A stretch of DNA of 64,000 nt from Caldatribacterium sp051549785 (GTDB lineage: Bacteria > Atribacterota > Atribacteria > Atribacterales > Caldatribacteriaceae): NCBI RefSeq assembly GCF_051549785.1, contig NZ_CP189974.1:620001-684000 (forward strand). The letters are read 5' to 3'. The notes beneath the pieces are model-generated. The model saw nothing but the letters and a program-made list of their open reading frames with translations, made no database searches and was not told the origin of the DNA. Positions 15,883 to 24,479 of this stretch are shown piece after piece. The first letter of the stretch is position 1; each line of letters opens with the position of its first letter. A program made the translations under genes and the position numbers.

Positions 15883-17153
15883 TGGCACTTTTTCTCTTTC
15901 TCTCCTTTGTGGTCCTTTTGCTTTTGGGGTTCCCCGTGGCCTTTTCTCTGGGGGTTTCTTCTTTACTTTATCTTGTCATCAAGGGCGTTCCTCTGAGCAT
16001 CATTCCGCAGAAGATGTACTCGGGGATTGATTCCTTTGTCCTTCTCTGTATCCCTGCTTTCATCGTGGCGGGGAATCTCATGAATACGGCGGGGATAACA
16101 CGGCGCATCATCAATTTCTCCAACGCCATCGTGGGACATATTCGCGGGGGACTGGCTCTAGCCAATGTGGCGGCCTCCATGATTTTTGCTGGAATATCGG
16201 GAACGGCGCTTGCTGATACCGCGAGCATCGGGGCAATTCTCATCCCGGCGATGAAGGAAGAAGGGTATGATGCTGACTTTTCCGCGGCAGTTACAGCCTC
16301 GTCTTCTACCGTTGGTCCCATCATCCCTCCAAGCGTCCCCATGATTATCGTGGGGACTCTTACGGGGTTATCCGTCACGCGTCTTTTCCTGGCCGGGGCC
16401 ATCCCTGGAGTAATTCTCGGATTTTCCCTTATGGCCATCACCTACTACCTCTCGGTGAAAAGGAACTACCCGAAAGAGGAACGACTTTCCCTTCGGGCCG
16501 TCTTCAGGACGTTTCTTGACGCTTCCTGGGCTTTGGGAATGGTTGTCCTTATTCTTGTAGGCATTCTTGGGGGGATTTTCACACCCACCGAAGCTTCAGT
16601 TGTGGCCGTGGTGTATGCTCTTCTTGTGGGGATTCTGGTGTACCGGGAGCTCAAACCCGGCGATATCCCCAGGATTGTCGTAGAGTCAGTCCGGATGACG
16701 ACTTCGGTAATGGTACTTGTGGGTCTGGCCCGCCTTTTTGCCTGGATTATCACCACCGAGAGAATTCCCCAGCTTGTGGCCCAGGGGATTCTGAGCATTT
16801 CCACCAATCCCTTCGTGGTTATCCTCCTCATTAACGCCATTCTCCTTTTCGTAGGATGTTTCATGGAGACGGTGGCGGCGCTTGTGATTTTCGTCCCGGT
16901 TCTTCTTCCTGTGGCCATGAAGATTGGCATGGACCCCATTCATTTTGCCGTCATGGTGGTTTTGAACCTCATCATCGGTTTGACCACGCCTCCGGTGGGG
17001 GTGTGCCTTTTCGTGGCGGCGAACATCGCCAGAATTTCCCTGGGAGACCTGGTAAGGGCCAACATCCCTTTCCTTCTCGTTCTTCTTGCGGTATTGTTCC
17101 TTGTGAGCTACTGCCCTCCGCTGAGTCTGACGCTGCCGGGTCTTTTGCGTTAG
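15882..17153 (+). CDS. dctM: TRAP transporter large permease (DctM family)
   Basis: A 423-residue inner-membrane protein with about twelve helices that carries the sodium-driven transport path. Family features include GFPVAFSLGVSSL, DSFVLLCIPAFIVAGNLMNTAGITRRI, the ISGTALADTASIG loop, SSSTVGPIIPPSVPMI, and a second repeat ending GLTTPPVGVCLFVAANIA. The ATG at 15882 overlaps the dctQ TGA; a GTG at 15879 is an alternative. Together with dctP and dctQ it forms a complete TRAP importer. Confidence 0.94.
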   Translation: MALFLFLSFVVLLLLGFPVAFSLGVSSLLYLVIKGVPLSIIPQKMYSGIDSFVLLCIPAFIVAGNLMNTAGITRRIINFSNAIVGHIRGGLALANVAASMIFAGISGTALADTASIGAILIPAMKEEGYDADFSAAVTASSSTVGPIIPPSVPMIIVGTLTGLSVTRLFLAGAIPGVILGFSLMAITYYLSVKRNYPKEERLSLRAVFRTFLDASWALGMVVLILVGILGGIFTPTEASVVAVVYALLVGILVYRELKPGDIPRIVVESVRMTTSVMVLVGLARLFAWIITTERIPQLVAQGILSISTNPFVVILLINAILLFVGCFMETVAALVIFVPVLLPVAMKIGMDPIHFAVMVVLNLIIGLTTPPVGVCLFVAANIARISLGDLVRANIPFLLVLLAVLFLVSYCPPLSLTLPGLLR

Positions 17154-17164
17154 GAGGTGAGAGG

Positions 17165-18178
17165 ATGAAGGCCGTGGTGGTACCCCGGCCGGGGGTACTC
17201 ACGGTGGAAGAGCGGGAGATTCCCCGTCCTGGGCAAGACGACAAGGTTCTCGTACGGGTACGGGCAGGAGGCATCTGTGGCACAGACCTCCACATCTACC
17301 ACGGAACCTCCCCGGTGGCCACGTACCCCCGGGTCATCGGGCATGAGTTTGTGGGAGAGGTTGCGGAAATCGGCCGGAACGTTACAAGAGTGAAAAAGGG
17401 TGACCGTGTAGTCGTGGAGCCCATAATGTACTGCGGGCAATGTTACCCCTGCCGTACTGGTCGACCCAATGTGTGCGAGCGCCTTGAAGTCCTGGGGGTA
17501 CACAGGGATGGAGGGTTTCAGGAATATGTGGTGGTCCCGGAGAGGAATCTCCATCCCTTTTCGGGGGATCTCTCCTGGGAAGAAGCCGCACTCATTGAGC
17601 CTTTCACCATTGCTGCGCAGGTGGCCGACCGGGGGATGGTGCAGGAGGGGGACAGGGTTGTGATCCTTGGAGCAGGACCGATAGGTTTGTGCATCCTCGC
17701 GTACCTGGGTCTTATTGGGGCTTTGTGCGGAGTGGCCGACATCATCCCGGAACGCCTGGAGCGAGCTAGAGAACTCGGCGCGGCATTCGTCGTCAATACA
17801 AAGGCTTCAAGTCTCGAAGACGAAGTACTGCACCACTTCCCGGATGGTGCTAACGTGGTCATCGATGCCGTGGGTCTTCCCGAGACTTTCGAGTGGGCAG
17901 TTCGGCTTGCTTCCCGAGCCGGGAGGGTTGTCGTTCTGGGATTCCATACGGCCCCCTCTGCCATTCCTCAGGCCCTGGTGACTCTGCGGGAACTCACCAT
18001 TGTGGGGTCGAGGCTTCAGGCGTACAAGTTCCCCCGGGTGGTGGAGCTTTTTGAGAAGAAACGGCTCCAACCCCGAAGGCTCATCAGCCACGTCTTTCCC
18101 CTTTCAGAGGTGCACAGAGCCTTTGCACTCCTTGAGCATCATCCTGAAGCAACGTGCAAGGTTGTGCTCACGATGTAG
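17165..18178 (+). CDS. Zinc-dependent alcohol/polyol dehydrogenase (MDR family)
   Basis: A 337-residue medium-chain dehydrogenase. Catalytic zinc ligands are Cys38 (AGGICGTDLH) and His60-Glu61 (VIGHEFVGEV). The structural zinc site is Cys90, 93, 96 and 104 (YCGQCYPCRTGRPNVC). The NAD-binding loop is VVILGAGPIGLC (about residues 165-176), with an acidic/hydrophobic position after strand beta-2. It resembles sorbitol, L-threonine and sugar-acid dehydrogenases. ATG 17165 has TAGGAGGTGAGAGG directly upstream. Position between a TRAP importer and a mannonate-type SDR points to oxidation of an imported sugar acid or polyol; the exact substrate is inferred only in class. Confidence 0.87.
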   Translation: MKAVVVPRPGVLTVEEREIPRPGQDDKVLVRVRAGGICGTDLHIYHGTSPVATYPRVIGHEFVGEVAEIGRNVTRVKKGDRVVVEPIMYCGQCYPCRTGRPNVCERLEVLGVHRDGGFQEYVVVPERNLHPFSGDLSWEEAALIEPFTIAAQVADRGMVQEGDRVVILGAGPIGLCILAYLGLIGALCGVADIIPERLERARELGAAFVVNTKASSLEDEVLHHFPDGANVVIDAVGLPETFEWAVRLASRAGRVVVLGFHTAPSAIPQALVTLRELTIVGSRLQAYKFPRVVELFEKKRLQPRRLISHVFPLSEVHRAFALLEHHPEATCKVVLTM

Positions 18179-18192
18179 CTGGAGGTGAGAGG

Positions 18193-19026
18193 ATGTTTGA
18201 TTTTACCGGGAGGGTTGCGGTGGTCACCGGTGGCGGTGGAGTGCTCTGCAGTGCCTTTTCGAAGGCACTGGCCACCCATGGAGCGAAAGTGGCCGTTCTG
18301 GACCTGAATTTCGCAGCCGCTCAAAAGGTGGCCGAGGAAATCCGGGGAACTGGTGGGGTGGCCCAGGCTGTGGAGTGCAACGTTCTTGACCGGGACAGTG
18401 TTCTCCAGGCGGCTTCGAAGGTCCGGGAAGCTCTTGGGGTGTGTGACATCCTCATCAACGGTGCAGGAGGGAATCACCCCAGGGGGACGCTTCCGAAGGA
18501 GTTCTTCGAGCCTGCTGACCTTGCGCAGGGAGAAACGACCTTCTTCGACCTTGACCTTGAAGGATTCCGTTTCGTTTTCGACCTCAATCTCCTTGGAACC
18601 ATTATCCCCACTCAGGTCTTCGGGAAGGACATGGTGCAAAAGGGCAGGGGGGTTATCATCAACATTGCCTCCATGGCCTCTTTTCGGGCCATCACCAGAG
18701 TTCCGGCCTACGCTGCAGCGAAAGCCGCAGTGGCGAACTTCACCCAGTGGCTTGCCGTATACCTGGGAAAAACGGGGGTTCGAGTCAACGCCATCGCCCC
18801 CGGGTTTTTCCTCACCCAACAAAATTACCGCCTCCTTGTGGCCGAAGACGGGTCGCTGACTCCCCGGGCGCAGAAGATTCTCGCCCACACCCCCATGGGG
18901 AGACTCGGGAAACCGGAAGAGCTTCTGGGAACGCTCCTGTGGCTCTGCGACGACGAGGCTTCCGGTTTTGTCACTGGTGCTGTTATTCCCGTGGATGGAG
19001 GATTCCTGGCGTACGCTGGCGTGTGA
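18193..19026 (+). CDS. SDR oxidoreductase, probable D-mannonate oxidoreductase type
   Basis: A 277-residue short-chain dehydrogenase. The nucleotide loop is VTGGGGVLCSAF (about residues 11-22), the NAG strand INGAGGNHP lies near 90, the catalytic serine is in INIASMASF, and YAAAK supplies Tyr and Lys (VPAYAAAKAAVANFTQWLA). The unusual GGGGVL loop and the NGAGGNHP and TQWLA segments are like D-mannonate oxidoreductases (fructuronate reductases) of Thermotoga-type bacteria. That would fit a uronate-degradation operon under an FCD-type GntR regulator. The family is secure; the specific substrate is inference. The start has GGAGGTGAGAGG upstream and a 14-base gap from the dehydrogenase gene. Confidence 0.85.
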   Translation: MFDFTGRVAVVTGGGGVLCSAFSKALATHGAKVAVLDLNFAAAQKVAEEIRGTGGVAQAVECNVLDRDSVLQAASKVREALGVCDILINGAGGNHPRGTLPKEFFEPADLAQGETTFFDLDLEGFRFVFDLNLLGTIIPTQVFGKDMVQKGRGVIINIASMASFRAITRVPAYAAAKAAVANFTQWLAVYLGKTGVRVNAIAPGFFLTQQNYRLLVAEDGSLTPRAQKILAHTPMGRLGKPEELLGTLLWLCDDEASGFVTGAVIPVDGGFLAYAGV

Positions 19027-19029
19027 CGG

Positions 19030-19058
19030 TTGACATGAGTATGTATGGATGGTAGTAT
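19030..19058 (+). promoter_or_regulatory. Promoter of the GntR regulator gene
   Basis: TTGACA at 19030-19035 and TAGTAT at 19053-19058 with a 17-base spacer. This gives the regulator and the second TRAP operon their own promoter inside the larger gene run. Confidence 0.7.
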
Positions 19059-19061
19059 ACA
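19049..19061 (+). promoter_or_regulatory. Candidate GntR operator (autoregulation)
   Basis: ATGGTAGTATACA sits on the -10 box of the gntR promoter and is nearly identical to the site at the dctP promoter (14316-14328). Binding there would block RNA polymerase, giving autoregulation. Confidence 0.5.
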
Positions 19062-19079
19062 ATAAGGAGGAGGGAGAGT

Positions 19080-19769
19080 GTGGAACTCCTTTCTGTACCC
19101 CGCAGGGGTTCTTCTGCCCGTGAATATGTGTACGAGGCGCTCAAAAAGAACATCATTCTGCTCCACTTAAAGCCCGGACAGAGCATTACAGAGCAGGAAA
19201 TCGCCGAGAAGTTCTCCGTGAGCCGAACCCCGGTTCGAGAAGCTTTCATCCGGCTTGCTCAGGAGGGCCTTCTTGAGACCTTTCCCCAGCGGGGAACGGT
19301 GGTTTCCCTTATCGACCTTGAGCGGGTGGACGAGGCCCGTTTCATGCGCCGGACCCTGGAAAAGGCCGTTCTTCGCCTGGCCTGTGAGGCATTCCCTTCA
19401 GAACTCGCCTTTGAGCTTCGCTCAAACCTTGCCCTCCAGGAGGTGTGCCTTGAGGAGAAGAACTTCCTCCGCCTTTTCGAGTTAGACGAGGAATTCCATC
19501 GCCTCATTTACCGGGGGTGTAAAAAGGAGCGCATCTGGGACCTCATCTGCCAGATCAACGCGGACTTTCGACGAATCCGGGTGCTCAAGCTCTCTTCGGG
19601 GATTCGAGTTGGTGAAGTCGTGGAGCAACACCGGAAAATCGCCGGAATAATCTTCGACCGTGATCCCGGGCGGGTTGAGGCAATCCTTGACGAGCACCTG
19701 CCACAGAACGACCCGGATTTTGAACGCTTGCGTGAAGAATACCCTGAGTACTTCCGGCAAAGGGGGTGA
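19080..19769 (+). CDS. GntR-family transcriptional regulator (FCD domain)
   Basis: A 229-residue DNA-binding repressor. The N-terminal winged helix (about residues 13-76) has EQEIAEKFSVSRTPVREAFIRLAQEGLLE, a classic GntR recognition helix. The C-terminal FCD domain (about 85-215) keeps metal/ligand positions in ELDEEFHRLIY, VVEQHRKI and LDEHL. FCD members respond to organic or sugar acids, often uronates or lactate. The GTG start at 19080 follows AAGGAGG. It lies between two TRAP operons, so it is likely to control both (inference supported by the shared operator motif). Confidence 0.9.
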   Translation: MELLSVPRRGSSAREYVYEALKKNIILLHLKPGQSITEQEIAEKFSVSRTPVREAFIRLAQEGLLETFPQRGTVVSLIDLERVDEARFMRRTLEKAVLRLACEAFPSELAFELRSNLALQEVCLEEKNFLRLFELDEEFHRLIYRGCKKERIWDLICQINADFRRIRVLKLSSGIRVGEVVEQHRKIAGIIFDRDPGRVEAILDEHLPQNDPDFERLREEYPEYFRQRG

Positions 19770-19838
19770 GAAAGGGGGGTACACTTCTTTGTTCCTTACC
19801 GGGGAATTCCTTTGAGATCATCCTGAGGAGGTGGAGAC

Positions 19839-20825
19839 ATGCGACATCGTTTTGCCTTTGGGGTTTTTGTGGGGGTGCTCATTCTCAGCCTGGCCGGTTC
19901 TGTGGTCGCTGCGGAGAAGACCTATGAGCTCAAGGTTTCCATGGTCATTACCCAGGATGACACCATCTACAAGGGCTATGAGAAGTTCAAAGAAGGGGTT
20001 GAGGCTCGCACCAACGGCAAAATCAAAGTAGAGCTCTACCCCGGAGGCGTTTTAGGGCGAGACGAGGAAATGCTCGAGCAGGCGGTGCTCGGGGCAGGAG
20101 TTTGTGTCAACACCGATGCAGGACGGCTGGGCGTGTGGGTTCCGGAAATCGGTATTCTCCTCTGTCCTTACCTTGTGGATAGCGTCGAGGAGATGCAGAA
20201 GCTCTTGAAGTCTGACCTTCCAAAGGAATGGTTTGAGAAACTCCGCAAGGAACAGGGTCTTGTGGTTCTCGCCTTCAACTGGTACGCCGGGGCCCGCCAT
20301 TTTCTGACGAAAAAGCCCATCCAGAAACCCGAGGACCTTGAAGGCCTGAAGATTCGCACCCCCGGTGCTCCTGTGTGGCAGGAAACCATAAGGGCCTTGG
20401 GGGCAACGCCCGTGGCACTCCCCTGGACTGAAGTGTATCCAGCACTGCAGCAGGGGGTCATCGACGGCGCAGAAGCTCAGCACCCGGCTACCTATGGTTC
20501 CAAGCTTTATGAGGTAACGAAGTACATCACCCGCACCGGTCACATCCAGCTCTGGAACGCTCCGGTTGTGGGGGACAAATGGTTCAGCCAGCTTCCTGAG
20601 GAGTACCAGAAAATCCTCTTTGAAGAGGCTGAAAAGGCAGGAGACTACGCCACGCAGCTTCTCCTTGAGACGCTTGACGACCTTGAGGCAAGGATGGTTG
20701 CTGAAGGTGCTGTAATCAGCGATGTCGACCTCGAGCCCTTTAAGAAACGGGCCGAAGCGGTTTACGAGAAGCTCGGGTACCAGGAACTTCGCAAAAAGAT
20801 TCGGGAATTCCTGGGAAAAGAGTAA
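19839..20825 (+). CDS. dctP: TRAP transporter solute-binding protein 2 (DctP family)
   Basis: A 328-residue periplasmic binding protein. The signal peptide ends at SVVAAEK. Family segments are GYEKFKEGVEARTNGKIKVELYPGGVLG, the ligand-binding arginine segment DLEGLKIRTPGAPVWQETIRALGATPVALPWTEVYPALQQGVIDGAE, and a helical C-terminus. ATG 19839 has CTGAGGAGGTGGAG upstream. The sequence differs clearly from the first DctP, so the two importers probably take different acids. A GC stem-loop directly follows the gene. Confidence 0.93.
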   Translation: MRHRFAFGVFVGVLILSLAGSVVAAEKTYELKVSMVITQDDTIYKGYEKFKEGVEARTNGKIKVELYPGGVLGRDEEMLEQAVLGAGVCVNTDAGRLGVWVPEIGILLCPYLVDSVEEMQKLLKSDLPKEWFEKLRKEQGLVVLAFNWYAGARHFLTKKPIQKPEDLEGLKIRTPGAPVWQETIRALGATPVALPWTEVYPALQQGVIDGAEAQHPATYGSKLYEVTKYITRTGHIQLWNAPVVGDKWFSQLPEEYQKILFEEAEKAGDYATQLLLETLDDLEARMVAEGAVISDVDLEPFKKRAEAVYEKLGYQELRKKIREFLGKE

Positions 20826-20830
20826 AAACT

Positions 20831-20854
20831 GGGGCGGCTTTTGCCGCCCCTTCC
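20831..20854 (+). terminator. Intra-operon stem-loop between dctP2 and dctQ2
   Basis: GGGGCGGC (20831-20838) pairs perfectly with GCCGCCCC (20843-20850) around a TTTT loop; only TTCC follows. It occupies the same position as the terminator in the first TRAP operon and probably moderates read-through to the permease genes or protects the dctP mRNA. Confidence 0.65.
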
Positions 20855-20867
20855 GGAGGGGTGAAAG

Positions 20868-21341
20868 GTGCAGCGGGCTTTTGAGATCCTCGACCGGATT
20901 GAGGTTGCCTTCTGCCAGGGTTTGCTGCTTGTCATTGTTGGACTGGTGTTCGTTTCCGCGGTGCTCCGCTATGTGGGGTACCCCATCAACTGGACGAATG
21001 CCCTGGCCTCTGGGCTCTTTGTGTGGCTCATCTACATCGGTGCTGACCGGGCCCTGCGCCGGAGCCGTCACATCGGGATGAGCTCGCTTGTGGACCGCTT
21101 GCCCCGAGGAGTACGAGACATTGTCGAACTTCTGACCGCTGTGCTCATCCTGGTTTTCCTCCTTATCATTGCTTTTCTTGGGGTCCGCATGGTCTTGGCG
21201 AATACCAGGAGAGTTTTTGAAGAGCTTTTCTTTTTGAGCTACTCCGTGGTGGTTGCGGCTGTCCCGGTGGGAACGGCGCTCATGGGCTTTACGGTTCTGG
21301 TTCGGATTATAGAGAAGGTACGGGCGCTCCAGAAAAGGTGA
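20868..21341 (+). CDS. dctQ: TRAP transporter small permease 2 (DctQ family)
   Basis: A 157-residue membrane protein with four hydrophobic helices. The usual W-T-x-x-x-A motif region appears as PINWTNALASGLFVWLIYIGADRALRRSRHIGMSSL. GTG 20868 is used, with GGAGGGGTGAAAG just upstream. It lies between dctP2 and dctM2 with 10 bases to the latter. Confidence 0.9.
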   Translation: MQRAFEILDRIEVAFCQGLLLVIVGLVFVSAVLRYVGYPINWTNALASGLFVWLIYIGADRALRRSRHIGMSSLVDRLPRGVRDIVELLTAVLILVFLLIIAFLGVRMVLANTRRVFEELFFLSYSVVVAAVPVGTALMGFTVLVRIIEKVRALQKR

Positions 21342-21351
21342 GGGAGAGACC

Positions 21352-22638
21352 ATGCCGCTGCTGTATGCTGCGTTGACTTTTGTTGTGCTCCTTCTTGCCA
21401 ACGTCCCCATTGCCTTCACGCTCGGTATCTCTGGGATGGTGTACTTTCTTTCCCAGACGAGCATTCCCATTCCCATTGTGGCCCAGCGACTTGTGGCCGG
21501 GACCCAGTCTTTTCCTCTGCTCGCCGTTCCTTTCTTCGTCCTTGCGGGACATCTCATGAACGTTTCAGGCATCACCCGGCGGCTCATTCACCTTGCCGAT
21601 GTTCTCGTGGGGCATCTTCCGGGAGCTCTGGCGCAGGTGAGCTGTGTGCTCAGCATGCTCATGGGGGGCGTTTCGGGATCCTCCAATGCCGATGCAGCGA
21701 TGGAGACCCGCATTCTTCTTCCTGAGATGCGCCGGAGGGGCTACGCCGATGGGTTTTCCGCGGCAGTCCTGGCCTGCAGCTCCCTGAGTACGGCCATTAT
21801 TCCTCCAAGTATCGGTCTTGTGCTCTATGGCTTTGCAGGACAGGTTTCGGTGGGCAAGCTCTTCATTGCCGGGATTGTCCCCGGCATCCTCATGGGCGTC
21901 ACCATGATGGGGGTGACGCATTGGAAGGCAGTTCGCAAAGGCTACGATCTCGAGCGGCGGGGACGGCGACATTCTTTCCGGGAGGTTCTTTTTGCTTTCC
22001 GGGAGTCCATCTGGGCTCTGCTATTTCCCCTCTTTCTCGTTGTGACCCTCCGCTTTGGCATTTTTGCTCCGGTTGAGGCCGCAGCCTTTGCGGTGGTCTA
22101 CGCTTTCTTTGTGGGAAAGTTCATCCACCGGGAACTCACCCGGGAGAAATTCTGGGAGGCCATACGGGATGCCGCTGAGGACAACGCCGTGATCATGCTC
22201 ATTGTCTCCATGGCGGCCATCCTCATGTACGCCCTGGCGTACGAGAAGGTCCCAGTGAAGATGTCCACTTTTATCCTTGGCCTCACCAGCCATCCCTTTC
22301 TCTTGATGCTGGCCATCGTGGCCTTCCTTTTCGTGGCCGGAATGGTCATGGAGGGGACGGTGAACACACTGCTTCTTACCCCCATTTTCCTGCCCATCGT
22401 CAGAGCCGCAGGATTTGACCCGGTGCACTTTGGCATTATCATGGCCATCCTCATCCAGATTGGTGGGGTCACCCCTCCTGTGGGTGTCAACATGTACACG
22501 GTGTGCTCTCTGGGGGGCATAAGAGTTGAAGAATGCATCCGGGAAAGCTGGGCTTATGTGGGGGCGTTGCTCGCCTTAGTAGTGGTCCTGATTCTCGTGC
22601 CGCAGCTCTCTTTAGCCCTTGTGGGGCTGATGAAGTGA
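21352..22638 (+). CDS. dctM: TRAP transporter large permease 2 (DctM family)
   Basis: A 428-residue polytopic protein with about twelve helices. It shows the DctM marks LANVPIAFTLGISGMVYFL, FVLAGHLMNVSGITRRL, the GGVSGSSNADAAMETR loop, SSLSTAIIPPSIGLVLYG, and GGVTPPVGVNMYTVCSLGG near the C-terminus. With dctP2 and dctQ2 it makes the second complete TRAP importer. The UroD-like gene follows after 13 bases, in the same operon. Confidence 0.93.
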   Translation: MPLLYAALTFVVLLLANVPIAFTLGISGMVYFLSQTSIPIPIVAQRLVAGTQSFPLLAVPFFVLAGHLMNVSGITRRLIHLADVLVGHLPGALAQVSCVLSMLMGGVSGSSNADAAMETRILLPEMRRRGYADGFSAAVLACSSLSTAIIPPSIGLVLYGFAGQVSVGKLFIAGIVPGILMGVTMMGVTHWKAVRKGYDLERRGRRHSFREVLFAFRESIWALLFPLFLVVTLRFGIFAPVEAAAFAVVYAFFVGKFIHRELTREKFWEAIRDAAEDNAVIMLIVSMAAILMYALAYEKVPVKMSTFILGLTSHPFLLMLAIVAFLFVAGMVMEGTVNTLLLTPIFLPIVRAAGFDPVHFGIIMAILIQIGGVTPPVGVNMYTVCSLGGIRVEECIRESWAYVGALLALVVVLILVPQLSLALVGLMK

Positions 22639-22651
22639 AAGGAGGAAAGGT

Positions 22652-23692
22652 ATGGACGAGGCACGCTGGAACCGTTTCAAAGAGGTGGTTTCTGGGAATT
22701 CGAAGCATTCTCCCTCCGTGGCCCTCATTGTGGACAGCCCCTGGATTCCGGGATGGCGGGGTATCTCTCACTTTGACTATTACCTCGCTTTCGACACCTG
22801 GCTTGAGGCCAACCTCCGGGTATACGAGACCTATCCTCACATCGTCTTTCTCCCTGGTTTCTGGGTGGAGTACGGCATGGCAGCTGAGCCCTCGGGCTTT
22901 GGGTGCAAAATCAACTGGTACGGGGGGAGCACACCGACCATAAACCCAGTCCTCAAAAGCATTGACGAGGTTAACACCCTGACCGTTCCCGATCCGGAAC
23001 GCGACGGCCTCATGCCCTTTGTGCTCTGGTGGTACCGGAAAGCCCAGGATGTCCTGAGAGAGCAGGGCATATTCATCCGCATGGTAGCGGCCCGGGGGCC
23101 TCTTGTGACCGCTGCACACCTCCGAGGGCTTACCGAGTTCCTCCTTGATCTCAAGACCGAGCCCGAAAAGACCAGGAAACTCCTCGAAATCACAACCGAA
23201 GCAGTCATTGCCTGGCTGAAGGCACAGGTGCGTACCGTTCCAGCGTGCGAGGGCATTATGCTTCTTGATGATGTAGTCGGGTTTTTGTCCCGGAGAGACT
23301 ACGAGGAGTTTGCCCATCCGTATCTTCAGGCAATTTTCGAGGCGTTTCCCGACAAAATTCGGGTCTACCACAACGACGCCAACATCCTGCCCTTTGCTGA
23401 TCTTCTCGCCGACACAGGGTTGCAAGTGCTCAACTTCAGCCACACCATCAGCATCTCCACCCTTGCGGCGAAAACCGGGGGCAGAGTTTGCCTTATGGGG
23501 AACATTCCGCCTCTTGAGATCCTTGCCCAGGGGACGCCTGAAGAGGTTCAGAACGCGGCCTCAGCCTGTCTGCAGGAAGCGGAGAACTCTGGGAACGTTC
23601 GGCTTCTCCTCTCCGCCGGAGGTGGAGTGTCCCCGGGAACCCCTGCAGAAAACGTCGCCGTACTTGAGAGCATTGCTGCAGAAATGTGGTGA
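22652..23692 (+). CDS. Uroporphyrinogen decarboxylase-family protein
   Basis: A 346-residue protein with the UroD/MtaA-type TIM barrel. Relevant segments are FIRMVAARGPLVTAAHLRGLTEFLLDL (about 137-163), GIMLLDDVVGFLSRRDYEEFAHPYLQAIF, VYHNDANILPFADLLADTGLQVLNFSH and VCLMGNIPPLEIL. Members include true UroD and corrinoid-dependent methyltransferases. No haem-synthesis or corrinoid-protein gene is nearby, and its place at the end of a TRAP operon suggests action on the imported compound. Function is therefore open. AAAGGAGGAAAGGT precedes the ATG. Its TGA directly abuts the stop of the convergent HAD gene. Confidence 0.8.
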   Translation: MDEARWNRFKEVVSGNSKHSPSVALIVDSPWIPGWRGISHFDYYLAFDTWLEANLRVYETYPHIVFLPGFWVEYGMAAEPSGFGCKINWYGGSTPTINPVLKSIDEVNTLTVPDPERDGLMPFVLWWYRKAQDVLREQGIFIRMVAARGPLVTAAHLRGLTEFLLDLKTEPEKTRKLLEITTEAVIAWLKAQVRTVPACEGIMLLDDVVGFLSRRDYEEFAHPYLQAIFEAFPDKIRVYHNDANILPFADLLADTGLQVLNFSHTISISTLAAKTGGRVCLMGNIPPLEILAQGTPEEVQNAASACLQEAENSGNVRLLLSAGGGVSPGTPAENVAVLESIAAEMW

Positions 23693-24469
23693 CTACAGCG
23701 CAATTTCCTTAAGGGACTCCACCACCCGGTGGGGCTTGTAGGGGAAGCGGGTGATATCTTCCCGTTTAGTAACCCCGGTGAGGACAAGGATGGTTTCCAA
23801 ACCCGATTCAAGCCCCACCCGGATGTCGGTATCCATCCGGTCTCCGACCATCACGGCGTTTTCCGAATGCTCTCCAAGGTACCGGAGGGCAAGGCGGAGG
23901 ATCAGAGGATTGGGTTTCCCGACAAAATAGGGAGTAGCGCCGGTTGCCCGCTCAATGAGGGCGGCAACGGCCCCACAGGCAGGGACAATACCGCTTGTTC
24001 CAGGACCTGTTGGGTCGGGGTTGGTGGCGATGAAAGAGGCTCCGGCCATGATGAGCTGGCAGGCCCGGACGATCCCATCGTACGGGTACGACTCCATCTC
24101 TCCCAGGATGACGAAATCGGGACGATAGTCGGTGAAGGAGTACCCCACCTCCATCAGGGCTTGGTAAAGGCCCGTTCCGCCGAGAACAAAAGCCGACCCC
24201 CGGGGTTTCTGGGAACTCACGAAATGCGCGGTGGCCATCGCACTACTATAGAAGTCCTTTGCCTCCACGGCAATTCCTGCTCTCTGCATCCGGTGCATAA
24301 GGTCAGAGGGGGTGTACCGGGAATTGTTGGTGAGGATGAGGAACTTATACCCTCCCGCCCTGAGGCTTTCGATGAATTCCCTCGCCCCCGGGATGGCTCG
24401 CTCTCCAAAGAGAAGAACACCGTCCATATCGATGAGAAAGGCCTTTTTCGCTCTGCTGCCCTCTTCCAT
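23693..24469 (-). CDS. HAD-IIA family phosphatase (NagD/4-nitrophenylphosphatase-like)
   Basis: A 258-residue haloacid-dehalogenase-fold sugar-phosphate or nucleotide phosphatase. Motif I is FLIDMDGVLLFG (nucleophile Asp about residue 14), motif II ILTNNSR, a C2-type cap occupies the middle, motif III lysine is in FVGKPNPLIL, and motif IV is MVGDRMDTDI. All catalytic positions are intact. The substrate is unknown. It is convergent with the UroD-like gene with no intergenic base, and its start is 10 bases after the ferredoxin-like gene on the same strand, so the two are probably cotranscribed. Confidence 0.88.
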   Translation of the reverse strand: MEEGSRAKKAFLIDMDGVLLFGERAIPGAREFIESLRAGGYKFLILTNNSRYTPSDLMHRMQRAGIAVEAKDFYSSAMATAHFVSSQKPRGSAFVLGGTGLYQALMEVGYSFTDYRPDFVILGEMESYPYDGIVRACQLIMAGASFIATNPDPTGPGTSGIVPACGAVAALIERATGATPYFVGKPNPLILRLALRYLGEHSENAVMVGDRMDTDIRVGLESGLETILVLTGVTKREDITRFPYKPHRVVESLKEIAL

Positions 24470-24479
24470 CCCTCTTTCA

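Noticed and set aside
20052..21587. Minus-strand open frame of 511 codons
   Set aside because: Antisense to dctP2, dctQ2 and dctM2; lacks any protein-like motif.
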